Shown one piece after another: positions 58,486-64,000 of a stretch of DNA of 64,000 nt. This DNA is from Bacteroidota bacterium (lineage in GTDB: Bacteria > Bacteroidota > Bacteroidia > Chitinophagales > LD1): assembly GCA_016722375.1 (NCBI GenBank), contig JADKJG010000001.1:62001-126000 (forward strand), in the 5' to 3' direction. The notes under the pieces are model-generated. The model was not told the origin of the DNA and ran no database searches. It saw nothing but the letters and a program-made list of their open reading frames with translations. Numbering within the stretch: the stretch's first letter is position 1; every line of letters begins with the position of its first letter. Both the position numbers and the translations under genes were made by a program.

Positions 58486-58670
58486 GAAGGGACTATCATA
58501 TACGACTGGAATATTTCTACCAAAGGCTTTGACCCTATGGGTCAAAAAACCAATGCCACAGGGTATTATAAAGTCTTCCGAACAGTTATGGTGTCTCAAC
58601 CAACCGGTACAAGTTCGGGATGCTTTCAAAGGTCGAAGAATGTTCCTCGGGATGGTCATGTCAACCCCAC

Positions 58671-58694
58671 TGGCGCGAGCATCCGCTCGTGCCA
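58671..58694. repeat. Family A hairpin, copy 4
   Basis: TGGCGCGAGCATCCGCTCGT followed by GCCA, an imperfect version of the palindrome at 2314. Confidence 0.65.
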
Positions 58695-58813
58695 AACCAA
58701 AGCTGCTACACGCTCGCACCAGCTTCGATGGGCCCCAGGCAGGAAGCCCCAACCATTTGACACTTCCTAACCACCGCTAATTTTAATTTCGCCAAACAAT
58801 TACACGACCGCTC

Positions 58814-59851
58814 ATGAACACAACCTCAATAGGAAAAATGAACAAACTCATCGTTCATTTTGTAGGGAATAAGAATAACGGAGATGGTGTTCGGTTTTCA
58901 TCTGCTGAAACGGAGTTTGAAAAAGTGGAAGAGCATTTTTCGCAACTGATACAGAACAGTTTCAATTTCGAGGAGATTTGCGCGTTTCACTTTTTACCTA
59001 AGGTGACACTCAACCCGGTTTACCAGTTTGTAACATCCATTTTTGAAGACCGGGCGTCGTTCGTGGAGCAAAGTCAGAATGCCGCGAGGATTCTTTACGA
59101 CAAAAGCACACATCCAAAGATCAAAGGTGGTGAATTGCAGGTGGCTTATTTCACCGGTTGCTCCATTGGCGACAAAACGGTGGATGCCATCGCTTTCTTT
59201 AAGTCGGAGAACAAGGAAACATTTCTGAAAGTGCTGACTTCGAAAAAAGGTTTTGACCTGGAAAGCGATATAGGGATTGGCGTAAAGAAATTAGACAAGG
59301 GCTGCATCATCTTCAACACCAAGGCGAAAGACGGTTACCTGGTGGCCGTGGTGGACCATACCAACCGGGGTGAAGAGGCGCAGTATTGGAAGGATGAATT
59401 TTTGAGCGTTCAGCCCGTTGCCAACGAATTTCACCAGACCAATGAGTTTTTGGGTATTGCCAAGAACTTTGTCACCAAGCAGCTTTCAGAGGAGTTCAAC
59501 GTAACCAAGGCCGACCAGATAGACCTGCTGAACCGTTCGGTGGATTATTTCAAAACCCACGAAAGCTTCGATAAGGAGGAATTTGAAAAGGAGGTTTTTC
59601 ACGATCCGGGAATGATAAATTCCTTCCGGAATTTTGATTCGAATTACCGGCAGGAAAATGAAATCGAGATCACCGACAACTTCGACATTTCACCACAGGC
59701 GGTGAAAAAGCAAGCCCGGGTTTTTAAAAGCGTTTTGAAGTTGGACAAGAATTTTCACATCTACATTCATGGTGATCGCAACCTGATAGAGCAAGGCGTG
59801 GAGAATGACGGCAGGAAGTTTTACAAGATCTATTACAAAGAAGAGCGATAA
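58814..59851 (+). CDS. Nucleoid-associated protein, NdpA (37-kDa) family
   Basis: 345 residues; MNKLIVHFVGNK at 58838 is an alternative start. The family start (VHFVGNKNNGDGVRFS) and the region VAYFTGCSIGDKTVDAIAFFKSENKETFL are recognisable, with a C-terminal FDISPQAVKKQARVFKSVLKLDKNFHIYIHG. The family binds the nucleoid; the Bacteroidota versions are often accessory genes. It lies alone between repeats, and its stop is 68 bases before a 21-bp array. Confidence 0.85.
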   Translation: MNTTSIGKMNKLIVHFVGNKNNGDGVRFSSAETEFEKVEEHFSQLIQNSFNFEEICAFHFLPKVTLNPVYQFVTSIFEDRASFVEQSQNAARILYDKSTHPKIKGGELQVAYFTGCSIGDKTVDAIAFFKSENKETFLKVLTSKKGFDLESDIGIGVKKLDKGCIIFNTKAKDGYLVAVVDHTNRGEEAQYWKDEFLSVQPVANEFHQTNEFLGIAKNFVTKQLSEEFNVTKADQIDLLNRSVDYFKTHESFDKEEFEKEVFHDPGMINSFRNFDSNYRQENEIEITDNFDISPQAVKKQARVFKSVLKLDKNFHIYIHGDRNLIEQGVENDGRKFYKIYYKEER

Positions 59852-59918
59852 ACGGCGCCCGTGCTGGTTTACCCTCGATCTATCCGTTTTTAACACCCTT
59901 TCCACCGATAAAAACATT

Positions 59919-60335
59919 TTATCAATCATTCCCAAAGCATTATCAACTAAGTCCGGCGTTTTATTAACCAAGAACACGGCATTACCGGTTAAGAATTTGT
60001 CGTTATCAGGTAATGAGGCATCGTTATCAGTTGGTTTGAAATATTTATCAGGTAAGTACGATGCGTACGTAGCTGAGTCTAAGGAATTATCAGCCAAGTA
60101 TGTATCGTTATCAGGTAATGGCGTATCGGAATCAGTTGGTTTGGAATATTTATCAGGTAAGTACGACGCGTACGTAGCTGAGTCTAAGGAATTATCAGCC
60201 AAGTATGTATCATTATCAGGTAATGGCGTATCGTAATCAGGTAATTCCGAGTCTTCATTACCCGATTCCTATACTTTATCAACCAGGAACGTGGCATTAT
60301 GGGTTGGTTACGTACCATTATCAGGTAATAAAAAA
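59919..60335. repeat. 21-bp minisatellite, about 20 units, with a 105-bp higher-order duplication
   Basis: TTATCA or a close variant falls every 21 bases from 59919 to 60318, with one irregular unit at about 60255. Units such as TTATCAGGTAATGNNGTATC dominate. The stretch 60024-60128 is repeated almost exactly at 60129-60233 (five units). Frames on both strands are open for over 140 codons but are period-7 artefacts. Confidence 0.92.
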
Positions 60336-60444
60336 GGGGGTTGAGAGCGTTTTTTGGGGGGAACCACCTCCGTCCCGCTGATAGAGGCGGTCCACATTTG
60401 CCAGCCGGAGTATTATTCTGCTATAAGCTGAAAGCTTGGGAGGG

Positions 60445-60463
60445 TGTAGGCATAGCCTACACA
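60445..60463. repeat. Small perfect palindrome
   Basis: GTGTAGGCATAGCCTACAC: 8-base arms with a 3-base centre, in the spacer 60336-60931, which has no gene. Confidence 0.55.
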
Positions 60464-60616
60464 TAGGGTGGCGCAAATATTACCATAAGGCAAATCAAAT
60501 CCTATACGTATATATACCTGTTTTCCAGTCGCCGAAGCCTATGTGGAATCTGGGAATGAATCGTTTCCGCAACAGGGCATAGGCTATTTACCCACAACTG
60601 TTAGAAAGTGACAATT

Positions 60617-60737
60617 CATGGCTAAAGCCAATCCAGTTTTACTCCCAACGGCTCCGCCATGAATGGCGGTTTATAAAACCACGCTTCAGCGTGGTGAACA
60701 TGGGCCTATTAAAATTGGCTTTAGCCATGATAATTGC
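60617..60737. repeat. Family C composite hairpin, copy 2
   Basis: The same order as at 58278: CATGGCTAAAGCCA, CCGCCATGAATGGCGG, CCACGCTTCAGCGTGG, TGGCTTTAGCCATGATAAT. The outer pair are inverted copies of each other and enclose the two inner hairpins. Confidence 0.8.
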
Positions 60738-60931
60738 CAGTGGGAGAAAAGGTTTCGAACGCCTAGGGCTTTGCCTACGGACTTGTAAGGATTGCAGCTT
60801 ATAATAAAACTGGCTAAACCTGCCAAGTCATTTTGCATTTCTAAGTGGATGCAACCCTTTAACACCAATCCACATCTTGGTTGTATGTGCGGGTAGGACC
60901 GTGCGTATTTGATAGTTCTTTTATAAAGCAG

Positions 60932-60958
60932 AACCCTCCTCCCCAGGAGGGTTTTTTT
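60932..60958 (+). terminator. Strong terminator with no coding gene upstream
   Basis: AACCCTCCT, CCCC loop, AGGAGGGTT and a run of T: a perfect 9-bp stem. On the plus strand the nearest gene ends 1.1 kb earlier, past the array and family C repeat. It could end a small RNA, or stop readthrough toward the gene at 60972. Confidence 0.75.
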
Positions 60959-60971
60959 ATTAAGGCGAAGC

Positions 60972-61649
60972 CTATTCTTCTCCGAAACGCTGCTTTACTA
61001 GTTTGAGGAAAAGACGGGTAGTTTGTCCGGTATTATCCCATTGGTAATGAGTGAGCAGTTCGTGCACCACAAATTTTTCGGCCTCCTCATATTCGCGAAA
61101 TGAATCAATCTGGTTGATGGCATTGGTAAACGCTTCTGAATTGCCCTTGAATAATTCGTTGACCAGCGCAATTCGTTTGTTAAAGTCAATCAGTTCACGA
61201 AGCGGCTTTGAAGAAAGTACCCGATGCACCTCTTTTGCAGAGCCTTGTTTAAGTTTTTGATTTAACGAACTGCTTTGAGAGGTACGTTCATTTATAGTCG
61301 GGGTTTTCACATCGGTTTGAATCTGTGTATCAGCAACCGATACAGCATCCTCCTTATTGACTGTTTTTATCTCCTTTGTTTCCGTCCGTTCCTGCATGAT
61401 AAGGTTTTCGTTGGGAAGTCTTGTTATTGTCCCTAATCGGCTTTCGAAGCCAGTAGCTTTTGGTACAATTTTAGGGTCCTGCCTTTCTGGCATGGATTTG
61501 CTTTCGTTCATTGAAAGCACTTCATCGTACATTTCACGGAGATGCTGCAACAGCATATCCCGCTCCAGAACCGAGCCTTCAAGAAAAACAGGCGATTGAA
61601 CGAGCGCACTTATTTTTCCCATCAAAACGGATATTTTTGGATGTTTCAT
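60972..61649 (-). CDS. Conserved hypothetical protein
   Basis: 225 residues. An N-terminal helical part (MKHPKISVLMGKISALVQSP) is followed by a disordered, charged middle (about 55-135) and a conserved C-terminal domain with LIDFNKRIALVNELFKGNSEAFTNAINQID. No enzyme motif. It is divergent from thymidine kinase. A TACTTTTG box (61668-61675, minus) 18 bases upstream of the start fits the Bacteroidota -7 element. Confidence 0.7.
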   Translation of the reverse strand: MKHPKISVLMGKISALVQSPVFLEGSVLERDMLLQHLREMYDEVLSMNESKSMPERQDPKIVPKATGFESRLGTITRLPNENLIMQERTETKEIKTVNKEDAVSVADTQIQTDVKTPTINERTSQSSSLNQKLKQGSAKEVHRVLSSKPLRELIDFNKRIALVNELFKGNSEAFTNAINQIDSFREYEEAEKFVVHELLTHYQWDNTGQTTRLFLKLVKQRFGEE

Positions 61650-61750
61650 ATTTAGTAGGTTTCAGGGCAAAAGTACGTGTATATTTATAGGTTTATAGGT
61701 TGAGTTTTAAACAGGCAACTTGGTATTAACGAGAAAATGAACGTTTTAGT

Positions 61751-62326
61751 ATGTATAGAGAACCCATTATCGGGAAGGACCAAACAGGTTGGATAGAAGT
61801 CATCTGTGGCTCTATGTTTTCGGGCAAGACGGAGGAATTGATTCGGCGGTTGAAACGGGCACATATTGCCAATAAAAGAGTGGCGATTTTCAAACCCTCG
61901 CTGGACAAGCGCTATCATAACACAGACGTTGTTTCGCACGATATGAATTTCATCGCGTCTCAACCAGTACATTTCGCCTCTGAGATTTTGACAAAGTCAA
62001 AAGGCATGGAGGTGGTTGGTATAGACGAAGCACAGTTTTTTGATCAAGAATTAGTAGCAGTTTCTGAACAACTCGCCCGAGCCGGTACTCGAATAATTAT
62101 TTCAGGCTTAGACATGGATTTTGAAGGTAATCCCTTCGGGCCAATCCCGAATCTACTTTCAATAGCGGACTATATTACCAAGGTCAATGCGATATGTGTG
62201 AAATGCGGTGATGCGGCTCACTTTTCGTATCGTAAATCGTCTGAAAAAGATACTATCTTGATAGGACATAAGGAGGATTATGAACCTCGCTGTCGCAGTT
62301 GTTATTACAAGGCAGCATTAGCCTGA
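61751..62326 (+). CDS. tdk: Thymidine kinase
   Basis: 191 residues, the usual length of type II thymidine kinase. The P-loop is CGSMFSGKT (about 19-27), the magnesium-binding DEAQ is in GIDEAQFF, and the C-terminal zinc lasso has CVKCG and CRSC. It phosphorylates thymidine to dTMP in salvage. Confidence 0.95.
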   Translation: MYREPIIGKDQTGWIEVICGSMFSGKTEELIRRLKRAHIANKRVAIFKPSLDKRYHNTDVVSHDMNFIASQPVHFASEILTKSKGMEVVGIDEAQFFDQELVAVSEQLARAGTRIIISGLDMDFEGNPFGPIPNLLSIADYITKVNAICVKCGDAAHFSYRKSSEKDTILIGHKEDYEPRCRSCYYKAALA

Positions 62327-62456
62327 ATTTCCAAATACTTTTCACTTGATATAGCTTAGCACGACATCTTTCTTTCGCTCAACTGTATCTTTTTTCAGCC
62401 GATTGCGTAAACATAAGGACATGACCAGATTTTTTAACGTCATAAACCTTAAAATT

Positions 62457-63076
62457 ATGAAACGCATTCTTACCATTTCTACTCTGATTTTGATTGTGAT
62501 TGTTTCGGGATCATTTATGAAGAGTCCGGAGCAAGGACATACCCCCGCCTTAAAAACGATGGAATGTTTATTGCCGTTGTGGATGGGCAGTTGTTCAACA
62601 CCCGCGATGAAAACAAATACAGTGCCGAACTGGCCAACAAATCGGCGGATGTATTTTTGGGTACCTCGCCGACACAGCCTAAAATGACCCGCGTGGCAAA
62701 TACCCTGAGCTTTTTTGGCAACCAGTTTTTTGATGAAGACGGTAACACCGCCGAAGAAAGAATCAGTATTGAATATGGCTTTAATGAAGGGGTGTTGGGA
62801 GAATGTGCCGACCAGAAAATCATGCTGCACTACAACAATGAAAAGTATTACAACATTGCTTCGGACACTAAGTTTAAGGTAACGAAACTGATGTGGAGCG
62901 GCGATCGTCGCTACTGCGTGGTGAACGCCGAGTTTGACTGCAAGATGCGTCGTTGGGGTGTTCCGGCAGAGGCTCAGCCGGTAGTAAGAATGAAAGGCAA
63001 AATGGAAAACATCAACGTGACCGTCCCTTCGTGGGTGGTGTTGAAGAACCCGGCTCAAACTGCCTTTGGAGAATAA
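62457..63076 (+). pseudogene. Secreted protein (paralog of 63241), one frameshift
   Basis: Read through one slip this gives about 206 residues from ATG 62457 (MKRILTISTLILIVIVSGSF signal peptide). The slip is in the A-run at 62552-62556: one more A gives LKNDGMFIAVVDGQLFNTRD. The body is beta-rich with NTAEERISIEYGFNEG and ends MKGKMENINVTVPSWVVLKN. It shares this end and the general layout with the next gene. Family unknown. Confidence 0.75.
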
Positions 63077-63153
63077 AAATCAATTACAGTTCTAAGTAAT
63101 CATGTGATGAATAAAAACTCGACTGCCAACAGCGCACCGATGACAATATGCAG

Positions 63154-63182
63154 GCCGTCTCTTGACTTAGAGGCGGCTTTTT
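63154..63182 (+). terminator. Probable terminator between the two secreted paralogs
   Basis: GCCGTCTC pairs with GAGGCGGC (one G-U) around an 8-base loop, followed by five T. Confidence 0.7.
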
Positions 63183-63240
63183 GTTTAGACGCAGATATAC
63201 CGAGTATGTTTTCGCTATTTTCGAAATGTAACTACCTGAT

Positions 63241-63788
63241 ATGAAGTGGATTTTACTTCTCGCTATTTATGTTTTCAACTCTTCATGGATTTCACCTGGC
63301 ACGGATGAAGCAAAAGGCACACTGAGCGCCACGGTGGAGGGTAGGGCCTTTGCTCTTGCCGATGGACAATTGATGCGCGGTGTCCTTGTAAAAAAGGATG
63401 GTTCCATGGATGGCAGAACCCCTCCTCGGACAATCATCAATGCAAACTTTACGGGGCCCACCTATAACAACGGAACGGAAAGGATTTCACTGAAACGATT
63501 GAAATGGAAATAGAGTTCGAAAACAAAGGTGCCTACACCCCCGCCTATTTTTCTATCTCTTTGGGCAATCAATCTACGAGTTATTTCATCGTGAACGAAC
63601 AGAGCAAAATGAACGTATCGAATATAAGTTGGAGCAGCGATAAAAAATCGCTACGGCTCTTTGCCGACTTCAATTGCACCCTGAGAAGTTTTGGATTTCC
63701 TCATGACCACAAAAAGGATGTAAATCTTAAAGGGAAATTGTCCAATATCCGCGTGACGGTTCCCAGTTGGATTGCGGCAAAGCTTTAA
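63241..63788 (+). pseudogene. Secreted protein (paralog of 62457), one frameshift
   Basis: Read through one slip this gives about 182 residues. The signal peptide is MKWILLLAIYVFNSSWIS. The slip is near 63479-63483, where one more A turns GTERISLKRLKWK-stop into GTEKDFTETIEMEIEFENKG. The C-terminal SWSSDKKSLRLFADFNC and LKGKLSNIRVTVPSW match the paralog. The function is not recognised. Confidence 0.75.
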
Positions 63789-63813
63789 GCAAAGCATTGG
63801 AAGTGACAGCGAT

Positions 63814-64000
63814 ATGAGGAATCGCTTCACCCCATCAAAATCTTCATTATTCCAAATGTTTTATAATTTCATCTGGTTCAAACGACCGATCTTGAAACAT
63901 ATTTTCATCCTTCTCCTTACGGTAATTTCTCTTCAAAGCTTTTGTCAGAAGCGAGCTTATGATGTTTATTTGTTTGGCGATAAAATAGGCAGAACCATTG
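63814..64000 (+). CDS. Exported protein, 3' truncated by window
   Basis: From ATG 63814 (or the later ATG at 63856) an open frame runs to the window edge, with a signal peptide FILLLTVISLQSFCQ and the first mature residues RAYDVYLFGDKIGRTI. Only 62 codons are visible. The YDVYLFGDKIG motif suggests a DUF6134-like beta protein, but this is not certain. Confidence 0.5.
   Translation, partial: MRNRFTPSKSSLFQMFYNFIWFKRPILKHIFILLLTVISLQSFCQKRAYDVYLFGDKIGRTI

Noticed and set aside
58432..58770. 112-codon frame in the 58-kb repeat region
   Set aside because: Runs through two inverted repeats and a family A hairpin; no domain.
59690..60236. Frames across array 3 on both strands, and the plus frame 34531-34902 in array 2
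   Set aside because: Same period-7 artefact; the minus frame also overlaps the nucleoid-associated gene.

Overview
The window reads as chromosome of a member of the Bacteroidota, probably an uncultured relative of Chitinophagales or Saprospirales. The evidence is: a PorP/SprF outer-membrane protein beside a PorE-like OmpA protein; many secreted proteins with type IX secretion (T9SS) type A or type B C-terminal sorting domains; SprB repeats; DUF5689, DUF3822, DUF983 and DUF1571 proteins; a SusC-like TonB receptor; and a textbook Bacteroidota promoter (TTG, 19 bp, TATATTTG) in front of the only tRNA. No transposase, integrase, rRNA or CRISPR array was seen.

Layout. 1-2274: 3' part of a type I restriction hsdR. 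2755-3498: first of three paralogous fibronectin-III proteins (others at 21755 and 52605). 3723-8126: export permease, ACP, ketosynthase, chain-length-factor-like ketosynthase and a convergent dehydratase, resembling a piece of a flexirubin/aryl-polyene pathway. 8199-9383: collagen-like secreted protein. 9485-12441: polysaccharide operon (PHP phosphatase, rfbC, rfbD) ending in a cysQ with two frameshifts. 12580-19443: T9SS-linked operon (porP-like, porE-like, then a large type-B adhesin interrupted by an in-frame TAA). 19444-21754: mostly repeats. 22551-30703: two secreted nucleases, a lamin-tail protein, a TonB receptor and a DUF5689 lipoprotein, plausibly one system for extracellular nucleic acid use. 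30861-34241: a hypothetical gene running into a corrupted homopolymer tract, a methyltransferase, and a SulP transporter with an in-frame TGA. 35051-42030: asparaginase-like enzyme and a 1.78-kilocodon SprB-repeat adhesin. 42214: tRNA-Met. 43393-50926: desaturase, cupin, MATE, thioesterase, then the DUF3822-rsmD-coaD-hypothetical-lipB operon. 53667-57555: an accessory block between inverted hairpin repeats with a translationally coupled 7(1) septoil-knot protein and GIY-YIG nuclease. 58814-64000: nucleoid-associated protein, thymidine kinase, and two paralogous secreted proteins.

Two window-wide features stand out. First, the intergenic regions carry four phased minisatellites of unrelated sequence, three with an exact 21-bp period (26, about 17 and about 20 units) and one with 20 bp. 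Three of them lie close to members of one dispersed hairpin repeat family. Three further hairpin families are scattered nearby. Second, at least six otherwise well-conserved genes are frameshifted, nearly always by loss of one base in a short A/T run, and a 0.3-kb tract is badly corrupted with homopolymers. This points to sequencing or assembly error more than to true gene decay, so the broken genes are described as the proteins they would restore.
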